From an uncultured Pseudomonadota bacterium (GTDB lineage: Bacteria; Pseudomonadota; Gammaproteobacteria; Xanthomonadales; Ahniellaceae), in the NCBI GenBank assembly GCA_937996755.1, contig CALKUS010000042.1, positions 1 to 11,488 on the forward strand: DNA of 11,488 bases. The letters run 5' to 3'. The translations under genes and the position numbers were made by a program. This document shows, piece by piece, positions 1-5,206 of the stretch; the first letter of the stretch is position 1; each line of letters opens with the position of its first letter. A model generated the notes under the pieces. It worked only from the letters and a program-made list of their open reading frames with translations. It made no database searches and was not told the origin of the DNA.

Positions 1-55
1 TTCCCATTTCCCATTTCCCATTTCCCATTTCCCATTTCCCATTTCCCATTTCCCA
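1..55. repeat. TTCCCAT heptanucleotide tandem array, truncated by window edge
   Basis: Seven perfect copies of TTCCCAT (1-49) are followed by a partial eighth (50-55). The array begins at the first base, so its true length is unknown. It is AT-richer than the rest of this GC-rich window. It contains no stop codon in any frame on either strand; the plus strand would read as a period-7 peptide (F-P-F-P-I-S-H). It ends 26 bases before the methyltransferase start codon, so copy number could affect promoter spacing or an upstream reading frame. The location at the edge also fits an assembly break in a repeat. Confidence 0.95.
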
Positions 56-81
56 CGCGACGAAGGCGTATCCTGCTGCCA

Positions 82-831
82 ATGGGTGCATTCAAGGATC
101 ACTTTTCCGGCCACGCCGCGATCTACCGCGACGCGCGACCGCGCTATCCGCGCGAGCTCTACGACTGGCTCGCGGCGCAGTGCGCGCGGCACGCGCTCGC
201 GTGGGACGCGGGCTGCGGCAACGGCCAGGCGTCGGTCGAGCTGGGCGAGCGCTTCGATGCCGTGCTTGCCACCGATCCGAGCGCGCCGCAAATCGAGAAC
301 GCGATCGCGCACCCGCGCGTGTCGTATCGCGTCGAGCCCGCGGAGCGCTGCAGCGCGGCCGATGCGTCGGTCGACCTCGTCACGGTCGCGCAGGCGCTGC
401 ACTGGTTCGATTTCGCGCGCTTCTTCGCCGAGGTCGGGCGCGTGCTCGTGCCGGGCGGCGTGTTCGCGGCGTGGAGCTACGGCCTGATGCAAATCGAGCC
501 GACGTTCGACGCCGTCGTGCAGGCGCTGTACGAGCCGGTGCTCGGCCCGTACTGGCCGCCCGAGCGCGCGCACGTCGAAGCGGGCTACGCGACGATCCCG
601 GTGCCGTTCGAAGCGGTATCTGCGCCGCCGTTCGCGATGCGCGCGCGCTGGAACGTCGAGCAGGCGCTCGCGTACCTGGAGACCTGGTCCGCGCTGCAGC
701 GCTTCCGCAAGGCGACCGGTCGTGATCCACTGTTGGAAATGGGTCCGCGGTTGCGCGAAGCCTGGGGCACTGACGCGGAACGCGACGTGGTTTGGCCGCT
801 GGTCATCAAGGTCTCCAGGAAACAGAGCTGA
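82..831 (+). CDS. class I SAM-dependent methyltransferase
   Basis: This 249-residue protein has the Rossmann-type methyltransferase order. The N-terminal segment FKDHFSGHAAIYRDARPRYP (residues 4-23) is typical of a family of small soluble methyltransferases. Motif I, WDAGCGNGQ (41-49), binds S-adenosylmethionine; the acidic residue of motif II is D65 in LATDPS. The motif IV region is ADASVDLVTVAQALHWFD (93-110), and the post-motif strand and turn is VLVPGGVFAAW (121-131). The C-terminal third is a variable substrate-binding region. The acceptor substrate cannot be read from the sequence. The ATG at 82 starts directly before the conserved N-terminus, although no strong ribosome-binding site is visible and the frame stays open into the heptamer array upstream. 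The next gene on the same strand begins 218 bases later across a repeat element, so co-transcription is uncertain. Confidence 0.85.
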   Translation: MGAFKDHFSGHAAIYRDARPRYPRELYDWLAAQCARHALAWDAGCGNGQASVELGERFDAVLATDPSAPQIENAIAHPRVSYRVEPAERCSAADASVDLVTVAQALHWFDFARFFAEVGRVLVPGGVFAAWSYGLMQIEPTFDAVVQALYEPVLGPYWPPERAHVEAGYATIPVPFEAVSAPPFAMRARWNVEQALAYLETWSALQRFRKATGRDPLLEMGPRLREAWGTDAERDVVWPLVIKVSRKQS

Positions 832-861
832 GCTGACTTGACTCAACGCCTCTCGAAGGAA

Positions 862-1022
862 GTGGGAGCGGCCCTGCCAGCAGCCCGACGGCGCGCAGCG
901 TCAGCGGGTCGCCGTGCCGCAGCTTCGGAGACGCGCCGTCTGTGGCCGCGATCGCGAAGGGTCTGGGATACTTCGTGGCACACGCGCGGCGCTTTCGGAT
1001 CGCGGCCATGGGCCGCTCCCAC
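862..1022. repeat. GTGGGAGCG-type inverted-repeat element
   Basis: The element is bounded by a perfect 13-base inverted repeat: GTGGGAGCGGCCC (862-874) and GGGCCGCTCCCAC (1010-1022). A second nested pair, TGGCCGCGATC (943-953) and GATCGCGGCCA (998-1008), gives the right half the architecture of the shorter element at 7018-7080. Both elements end in GTGGGAGCG/CGCTCCCAC. It fills most of the gap between the methyltransferase and hydroxylase genes. By architecture it resembles REP/BIME-type intergenic repeats of gammaproteobacteria; the family assignment is inference. It carries no recognisable gene. Confidence 0.65.
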
Positions 1023-1049
1023 CGCGATGAGACACCTCGAGGCCAGCAG

Positions 1050-1715
1050 ATGATCCGCCACATCAAGCATGTGTTGAGTGACGACGAAGTCGCACACCTC
1101 GTCGAAGTCGCGCGCCACGTGAAGTTCGTCGACGGTCGCGCGACGAATCCCGACACGACGATCAAGAACAACATGCAGGTGCCGCACAACGACCCCGCTG
1201 CGAACGAGCCGGGCATGCTGCTGCGCGAGGCGTTGTTCCGGAACGCGGAAGTGCGCGCGTGGGCGCACGCGAAGCAGATGGCGCGCCCGACGATGGTGCG
1301 CTACGAGCCCGGCATGAACTACGGCTGGCACGTCGACGAGGCACTGTTCCCGTCGAACCCGCCGATGCGCTCGGATCTTTCCTGCACGGTGTGGCTCACG
1401 CCGCCCGACAGCTACGACGGCGGCGAGCTCACGATCGAGCTCGGCCAGCAGCAACTGTCGTTCAAGGGCAACGCCGGCGACGCGATCCTGTATCCGTCGA
1501 CCACCATCCACCAGGTCGCGCCCGTCACGCGCGGCGTACGCCTGGTCGGCATTACCTGGATCCAGAGCTGGATCGCCGAGACGCCGAAGCGCGAGTTGCT
1601 GCTGCAGATCGACGAGCTGCGCAATCTGGAACATGCGGCGCGCAAGGACCCGCGGGCGCTGGTGTTGCTGGAGAGCCTGCGGACGAACCTGTTCCGCATG
1701 TGGGCGGATACTTGA
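1050..1715 (+). CDS. Fe(II)/2-oxoglutarate-dependent PKHD-type hydroxylase (PiuC/YbiX family)
   Basis: This 221-residue protein matches the usual size (about 225) of the PKHD-type hydroxylases. The metal-binding facial triad is visible as H94-V-D96 (GWHVDEALF) and H154 (TTIHQVAPVT). R164, ten residues after the distal histidine, is positioned to bind the 2-oxoglutarate carboxylate. The strand SCTVWLTPPDSYDGGELTIE (111-130) and the segment GDAILYPSTTIHQV (143-156) are characteristic of the double-stranded beta-helix core. The C-terminal helical tail ends RTNLFRMWAD. The ATG at 1050 is preceded by GAGG (1039-1042) with 7-base spacing and begins at the conserved MIRHI. An in-frame GTG at 942 would put repeat-element sequence into the protein and is less likely. 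Family members are often found near TonB-dependent iron receptors, but none is in this window. The physiological substrate is unknown. Confidence 0.88.
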   Translation: MIRHIKHVLSDDEVAHLVEVARHVKFVDGRATNPDTTIKNNMQVPHNDPAANEPGMLLREALFRNAEVRAWAHAKQMARPTMVRYEPGMNYGWHVDEALFPSNPPMRSDLSCTVWLTPPDSYDGGELTIELGQQQLSFKGNAGDAILYPSTTIHQVAPVTRGVRLVGITWIQSWIAETPKRELLLQIDELRNLEHAARKDPRALVLLESLRTNLFRMWADT

Positions 1716-1750
1716 AGCGCCGGTTCGCGCGCAGCGCGAACACGTTTTGA

Positions 1751-1827
1751 CGTCATCCCGGCGCAAGCCGGGACCCAGCGTCGTTGATCGCCATAGGCAC
1801 TGGATCCCGGCTTTCGCCGGGATGACG
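1751..1827. repeat. GTCATCCCGGC inverted repeat between convergent genes
   Basis: The ends are CGTCATCCCGGC (from 1751) and GCCGGGATGACG (to 1827), perfect inverted complements. Each end also forms its own small hairpin: CCCGGC-GCAA-GCCGGG on the left and CCCGGC-TTTC-GCCGGG on the right. The element sits between the stop codons of the convergent hydroxylase and GAF genes. Its transcript could fold into either one long stem or two short ones. It may serve as a bidirectional terminator, but no T-tract follows. Similar GTCATCCCGGC elements are dispersed in many proteobacterial genomes. The element at 4458-4552 shares only the GTCATCC/GGATGAC ends. Confidence 0.75.
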
Positions 1828-1847
1828 ACAACGGGCGGGTTGCGACG

Positions 1848-2405
1848 CTAAACCGACCGCTCGCTGCGGCTCTTGCACAGCGCAACGAGCCGCCGCGCCG
1901 CGCGCGTCGCGATCGCGCACAGCGCCTGCACGTGCGCGTCGGTGTAATGGTTCGCCTCGCGGTGCTCGGTGTCGAGCACGCCGAGCAGCTTGCCGCGATC
2001 GGCGATCGGCACCGCGAGCTCGGACAGGCGCGCGGCGTCGTCGAGCACGTAGCGGCCGTCGGCGCGCGTGTCGTCGACGCGTTCGGGCTTGCCGCTCGCG
2101 GCACACGTGCCGACGATGCCCTCGCCGAGCTTCAGGCGGATGCGGTTCTCGAAGATGCGCTCGGCGCAGCGTTTCGCGCCCCATGCGGCGTACTGCGACA
2201 CCGACTGGCCGTCGGCATCGAGCAGGTAGATCACGCAGTCGTCGAGGTCGAGCGCGCGACCCGCGAAGTCGGCCAGCGTCCACGCGACGTCCAGCTTCGA
2301 TTCGCAGACGGCCAGCATCGCGTCGAGCCGCTCGAGCAGGGTCTCGCGCGCGCGATCGAAGACGACGATGGGGTCGTGGCTGATGGTCGGCCGCATGGCG
2401 CGCAT
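1848..2405 (-). CDS. GAF-domain protein
   Basis: From the ATG at 2405 the product is 185 residues (182 from the alternative ATG at 2396). It is a single GAF domain with a short N-terminal helical lead. The pattern LDDCVIYLLDADG, then RIRLKLGEGIVGTCAASGKPERVDDTRADGRY, then SELAVPIADRGKLLGVLDTEH, and the closing helix YTDAHVQALCAIATRAARRL is diagnostic of the GAF fold. There is no attached kinase, cyclase, phosphodiesterase or DNA-binding domain. No signal peptide or membrane segment is visible, so it should be cytoplasmic. The ligand is unknown; the methionine sulfoxide reductase subtype is possible, but I cannot identify its full cysteine set. The frame remains open upstream to 2651, but that part is arginine-rich, overlaps hairpins and does not look like protein. 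No convincing ribosome-binding site marks either start. Confidence 0.8.
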   Translation of the reverse strand: MRAMRPTISHDPIVVFDRARETLLERLDAMLAVCESKLDVAWTLADFAGRALDLDDCVIYLLDADGQSVSQYAAWGAKRCAERIFENRIRLKLGEGIVGTCAASGKPERVDDTRADGRYVLDDAARLSELAVPIADRGKLLGVLDTEHREANHYTDAHVQALCAIATRAARRLVALCKSRSERSV

Positions 2406-2426
2406 CTTGAGCGCGCGACGGACGCG

Positions 2427-2527
2427 ACGCAATCGTTGCGTGCGTGCCTGACGGCCGGGAGCGCGCCTGTCCCCGGTGTCATGGGTGGACGCACCCACGG
2501 AGTTGCGGCCTGACGGGGCCGCTCCCC
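2427..2527. repeat. intergenic sequence with small hairpins and GGGAGCG/CGCTCCC boxes
   Basis: The gene-free interval 2406-2685 between the GAF gene start and the end of rho holds repeated structure. A hairpin ACGCAA-TCG-TTGCGT lies at 2427-2441, and TGGGTG-GACG-CACCCA at 2482-2497. A GGGAGCG box near 2457 and a CGCTCCC box near 2520 lie in opposite orientation and share the core of the elements at 862-1022 and 7018-7080. CCTGACGG occurs beside both boxes. I read this as a degenerate copy of the same repeat family, with low certainty. The promoter of the GAF gene presumably also lies here, but no convincing -35/-10 pair is visible. Confidence 0.4.
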
Positions 2528-2531
2528 CGCA

Positions 2532-2563
2532 AACGACGACGCCGCGGAGGTCCGCGGCGTCGT
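2532..2563 (-). terminator. probable intrinsic terminator downstream of rho
   Basis: A perfect 13-base inverted repeat, ACGACGCCGCGGA (2536-2548) and TCCGCGGCGTCGT (2551-2563), has only two bases between its arms. Read on the minus strand, the stem is followed directly by a short T run (positions 2534 to 2531). It lies about 120 bases past the rho stop codon and before the GAF start. This is the best terminator candidate for the trxA-rho transcript, although its U-tract is very short. Confidence 0.5.
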
Positions 2564-2616
2564 GAAGTACTGGAAGCAGTCTTCGAAACCAGCCATCCCT
2601 GGCGCGTGGCATCCGG

Positions 2617-2638
2617 CCCGCACATCCCTGTGCGGGCG
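2617..2638 (-). other. hairpin downstream of rho
   Basis: The inverted arms are GCCCGCAC (2617-2624) and GTGCGGGC (2631-2638) with a six-base loop. It is one of three consecutive hairpins in the rho 3' region. There is no T-tract, so it may act as an RNA 3'-end stabiliser or be incidental. Confidence 0.45.
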
Positions 2639-2649
2639 TTCGCCCTCGC

Positions 2650-2673
2650 ACGCGTTCCCTGAGGGGAACGCGT
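2650..2673 (-). terminator. strong hairpin immediately after the rho stop codon
   Basis: The arms are ACGCGTTCCC (2650-2659) and GGGAACGCGT (2664-2673), a perfect 10-base stem with a four-base loop. It begins 13 bases past the rho stop codon on the minus strand. No T-tract follows, so it is probably not an intrinsic terminator alone. It may block 3' exonucleases or work with the hairpins further downstream. Confidence 0.5.
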
Positions 2674-2685
2674 CAGCGCTCGGGC

Positions 2686-4320
2686 TCACCCCCTCTTCAT
2701 GGCCCCGAAGAACTCGTCGTTCGTCTTCGTGTTCTTCATCTTGTCGAGCATGAATTCCATCGCGGCGAGCTCGTCCATCGGGTGCACGAGCTTCCGGAGG
2801 ATCCAGATCTTCTGCAGCATGTTCGGGTCGATCAGCAACTCCTCGCGGCGCGTGCCGGATCGGTTGATGTTGATCGCGGGGTACACGCGCTTCTCGCCGA
2901 TGCGACGGTCGAGGTGCACTTCCATGTTGCCCGTGCCCTTGAACTCCTCGTAGATCACCTCGTCCATCTTCGAGCCGGTCTCGATGAGCGCGGTCGCGAG
3001 GATGGTGAGCGAGCCGCCTTCCTCGGCCTTGCGCGCGGCGCCGAAGAAGCGCTTCGGGCGCTGCAGGGCGTTCGCGTCGACGCCACCGGTGAGCACCTTG
3101 CCCGAGGCCGGCACGACGGTGTTGTAGGCGCGCGCGAGGCGCGTGATGGAGTCGAGCAGGATGACGACGTCCTTCTTGTGCTCGACGAGGCGCTTCGCGC
3201 GCTCGATCACCATCTCGGCGACCTGCACGTGGCGCACGGCGGGCTCGTCGAACGTCGACGAGATGACCTCGGCGCGCACGGTGCGCTGCATCTCCGTCAC
3301 TTCTTCAGGGCGCTCGTCGATCAGCAGGATGATCAGGTGCACTTCCGGATGGTTGTGCACGATCGCCTGCGCGACGTTCTGCAGCATCATCGTCTTGCCG
3401 GCCTTCGGCGGCGACACGATCAGGCCGCGCTGGCCCTTGCCGACCGGCGCCATCAGGTCGAGGATGCGGCCCGTGATGTCTTCCGTCGAGCCGTTGCCGC
3501 GCTCGAGGTGGAACGCCTCGCGCGGGAACAGGGGCGTGAGGTTCTCGAACAGCACCTTGTGCTTCGACGCTTCCGGCGGCTCGTCGTTGATCGTGTCGAC
3601 CTTGAGCAGCGCGAAGTAGCGCTCGCCGTCCTTCGGCGGACGGATCTTGCCGATCAGGTAATCGCCAGTGCGCAGGTTGAAGCGGCGGATCTGGCTCGGG
3701 CTGACGTAGATGTCGTCCGGGCCCGCGAGGTAGGACGAGTCGAACGCGCGCAGGAAGCCGAAGCCGTCCTGCAGGATCTCGAGCACGCCTTCGCCGCCGA
3801 TGCCCTCCGCCGTGCGGCACAGCACCTTCAGCAGGTTGAAGATCACGTCCTGCTTGCGCGCGCGCGCCACGCCTTCCGAAATGCCGAGCTGGTCGGCCAG
3901 GTCGATGAGCGCCTGCGCGTTCATGCGCTTGAGCTCGGTCAGGCTGGTCGGCGCATTCGGCGGCAGCGGCGGCAGCGGGCCCTGCGGCATGCGGTCGCCG
4001 CGATCGCCCTGGTTGCCGCGCTCGCCCTGGTTGCCGCGCTCGGGGCGGCTGTCCTGGTTGCCGCGTTCGCCGCGATCGCCGCGATCGCCGCGATCGCCGC
4101 GATCGCGGTCGCGATGCCGGCCATGGCGACCGTGGCGGTCTTCGCGCGGTGGACGTTGCTGTTGCTGGTTCGGTTGCTGTTCGTCGCCGGACGCCGGCTG
4201 GGCGGCGCTGGCTTCGCCGTCGGCGCGGGGCGCTTCGTTGGCGGTCATGTTCTCGGCCTCGTTCGCCGGAATGGACGCGGCCGCATCATCGGCCACGCCG
4301 GAATCGCGCTGCTTGCGCAT
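2686..4320 (-). CDS. rho: transcription termination factor Rho
   Basis: This is the hexameric RNA-dependent ATPase/helicase that terminates transcription. From the ATG at 4320 it is 544 residues, against 419 in E. coli; the difference is an N-terminal extension of about 125 residues. Residues 1-60 are acidic and Q/P-rich. Residues 60-110 are a low-complexity R/D/G/N/Q tract (DRGDRGDRGDRGERG and RGNQGE repeats). The Rho N-terminal helical domain begins at TSLTELKRMN (125-134). The cold-shock-like RNA-binding fold follows (about 175-245, with GVLEILQDGFGFLR and DDIYVSPSQIRRF). Walker A is PPKAGKT (304-310), LLIDERPEEVTEMQ marks the catalytic region (332-345), and Walker B is VVILLDS (385-391). 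The Q-loop/R-loop region is SGKVLTGGVDANAL to YEEFKGTGNMEVHL. The frame runs to 4431, but the extra 37 residues are intergenic-like; MRKQRD is the chosen start, with no clear ribosome-binding site. It follows trxA in the same direction, as in E. coli. Confidence 0.96.
   Translation of the reverse strand: MRKQRDSGVADDAAASIPANEAENMTANEAPRADGEASAAQPASGDEQQPNQQQQRPPREDRHGRHGRHRDRDRGDRGDRGDRGERGNQDSRPERGNQGERGNQGDRGDRMPQGPLPPLPPNAPTSLTELKRMNAQALIDLADQLGISEGVARARKQDVIFNLLKVLCRTAEGIGGEGVLEILQDGFGFLRAFDSSYLAGPDDIYVSPSQIRRFNLRTGDYLIGKIRPPKDGERYFALLKVDTINDEPPEASKHKVLFENLTPLFPREAFHLERGNGSTEDITGRILDLMAPVGKGQRGLIVSPPKAGKTMMLQNVAQAIVHNHPEVHLIILLIDERPEEVTEMQRTVRAEVISSTFDEPAVRHVQVAEMVIERAKRLVEHKKDVVILLDSITRLARAYNTVVPASGKVLTGGVDANALQRPKRFFGAARKAEEGGSLTILATALIETGSKMDEVIYEEFKGTGNMEVHLDRRIGEKRVYPAININRSGTRREELLIDPNMLQKIWILRKLVHPMDELAAMEFMLDKMKNTKTNDEFFGAMKRG
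4062..4106 (-). repeat. 9-bp minisatellite inside rho coding Asp-Arg-Gly repeats
   Basis: Four perfect tandem copies of CGCGATCGC (4071-4106) are preceded by one variant copy, CGCGTTCGC (4062-4070). On the coding strand they give the D-R-G-D-R-G tract of the Rho N-terminal extension. The unit is a multiple of three, so copy-number change keeps the frame. Each unit contains the palindrome GCGATCGC or overlaps one. A related GCCCTGGTTGCCGCG repeat occurs at about 4006-4060. Confidence 0.9.
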
Positions 4321-4457
4321 GGCAAATCGTCGTGTAGGGGGAGGGAAAGCTTTGCAGCGAAGGGAGCGAAAGCCGCAATGGGGGCTTCCGTGGGATGGGC
4401 GGAAATTAGCACTGCGGGCTGCGGCGGGCAACGGGTGCGGCGCCCGTTCACAGGATC
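4321..4457 (-). promoter_or_regulatory. C-rich rho leader, rut-like
   Basis: This is the region directly upstream of the rho start codon. On the transcribed (minus) strand the last 60 bases before the ATG (4321-4380) contain 25 C and only 10 G by my count, with pyrimidine runs such as CTTTCCCTCCCCCTAC. C-over-G bias with little structure is the known signature of Rho utilisation sites, and E. coli rho is autoregulated by attenuation in its leader. The role here is inference. Confidence 0.4.
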
Positions 4458-4552
4458 GTCATCCCGAGCGAACGCGAGGGAACTCGCTGTTCGCTCGGGC
4501 AACTCGATTACCGAGGGCGATCCTTCGCGCCCTCTCGGGCGCTCAGGATGAC
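4458..4552. repeat. GTCATCC-ended inverted-repeat element between trxA and rho
   Basis: The ends are GTCATCC (4458-4464) and GGATGAC (4546-4552). Inside are two further stems: CCCGAGCGAAC (4463-4473) with GTTCGCTCGGG (4489-4499), and GAGGGCG (4513-4519) with CGCCCTC (4528-4534). It lies between the trxA stop and the rho start and would be transcribed if the two genes form one message. The ends match those of the 1751-1827 repeat, but the interior is unrelated. It may be a mobile repeat that now modulates rho expression. Confidence 0.7.
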
Positions 4553-4584
4553 CCAACTGATCGACGCGATGTGCTCGCGTTTCC

Positions 4585-4911
4585 TCAGATGGCTTTGTCG
4601 ATCAGTTGGGTCAGCTGCGACTTGTTGACGGCGCCGATCTGCGTGGCCTGCACCTTGCCGTCCTTGAAGATCATGAGCGTCGGGATGCCACGCACGTTGT
4701 AGCTGCGCGGGGTCTTCTGGTTCTGGTCGATGTTCACCTTCGCGACCTTCAGGCGGCCGGCGTAGGCGGACGCGACTTCGTCCAGCAACGGCGCGATCAT
4801 CTTGCACGGCCCGCACCACTCGGCCCAGAAATCGACGAGCACGGGCTCGCTCGAGTTGAGTACCTGGTTCTCGAATTCGTCGTCATTGACGTGGGCGATC
4901 TGCTGGCTCAC
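4585..4911 (-). CDS. trxA: thioredoxin
   Basis: This is the small redox protein that reduces disulfides in cytoplasmic proteins such as ribonucleotide reductase, and is itself recycled by thioredoxin reductase. The 108-residue product has the canonical length. The active site is FWAEWCGPCKMIAPLLDEVA, with the CGPC redox pair near residues 33-36. The cis-proline segment GIPTLMIFKDG and the following VGA-like IGAVNKSQL are also present. The start is GTG at 4911 (V-S-Q-Q-I), chosen because AGGAG (minus strand, 4918-4922) sits six bases upstream and gives the standard length; the longer in-frame ATG at 4941 would add ten residues and bypass that site. It is upstream of rho and divergent from rhlB, the same order as in E. 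coli. Confidence 0.96.
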   Translation of the reverse strand: MSQQIAHVNDDEFENQVLNSSEPVLVDFWAEWCGPCKMIAPLLDEVASAYAGRLKVAKVNIDQNQKTPRSYNVRGIPTLMIFKDGKVQATQIGAVNKSQLTQLIDKAI

Positions 4912-4917
4912 TGAGCT

Positions 4918-4922
4918 CTCCT
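4918..4922 (-). promoter_or_regulatory. ribosome-binding site of trxA
   Basis: AGGAG on the minus strand, six bases from the GTG at 4911. It decides the GTG start over the upstream ATG at 4941. It is the clearest Shine-Dalgarno sequence I found in the window. Confidence 0.85.
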
Positions 4923-5206
4923 GGGGACGCGGGTGCGGCAAAAAAGGGCGGTCTGGCGCGGTCGGGGCCTGGTTTCGGCTACACTCGGCGCCACTTTCGG
5001 GCTATCGGCGCCGGAAACCGCGGGACCTCCGCCAGCGGCTCCGACGCGATTCTCGACCCTCGCCGGACGGCTTTCAAGCCGACCGGCCGAGTCGCAAATC
5101 CCTTCCGGGATCCGCAATATGCGGCCTCCCGAGTGCAATTCAACGTTCACCTCCCCCCGCCCGCCCGAATCGTCCCGGCCGCAGGCGGCATCGACGAAAC
5201 GGATCC
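4923..5206. promoter_or_regulatory. divergent trxA/rhlB promoter region with structured rhlB leader
   Basis: This intergenic region must hold promoters for both divergent genes. A TACACT -10-like box lies at 4980-4985 on the plus strand, without a convincing -35; if used, the rhlB leader is about 215 bases. The leader contains three consecutive inverted repeats. GCCGG-A-CGGCTT / AAGCCG-A-CCGGC (5063-5088) is a near-perfect 12-base stem, followed by ATCCC-TTCC-GGGAT (5099-5112) and CCGCA-ATA-TGCGG (5113-5125). A C-rich stretch follows (about 5150-5165). No clear minus-strand promoter for trxA could be named. Confidence 0.45.

Noticed and set aside
1..55. Heptamer array as a CRISPR or iteron origin
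   Set aside because: The units are 7 bases with no spacers, and no replication initiator or cas gene is present.
942..1049. GTG start at 942 for the hydroxylase
   Set aside because: It would translate the inverted-repeat element. The ATG at 1050 has a GAGG ribosome-binding site and begins the conserved domain.
2406..2651. N-terminal extension of the GAF protein to 2651
   Set aside because: It would cover the hairpins downstream of rho and is Arg/Gly-rich without a domain. The GAF fold is complete from 2405.
4321..4431. 37-residue N-terminal extension of Rho in frame
   Set aside because: It reads through the C-rich leader and has no protein-like conservation I recognise. The ATG at 4320 starts an acidic N-terminus.
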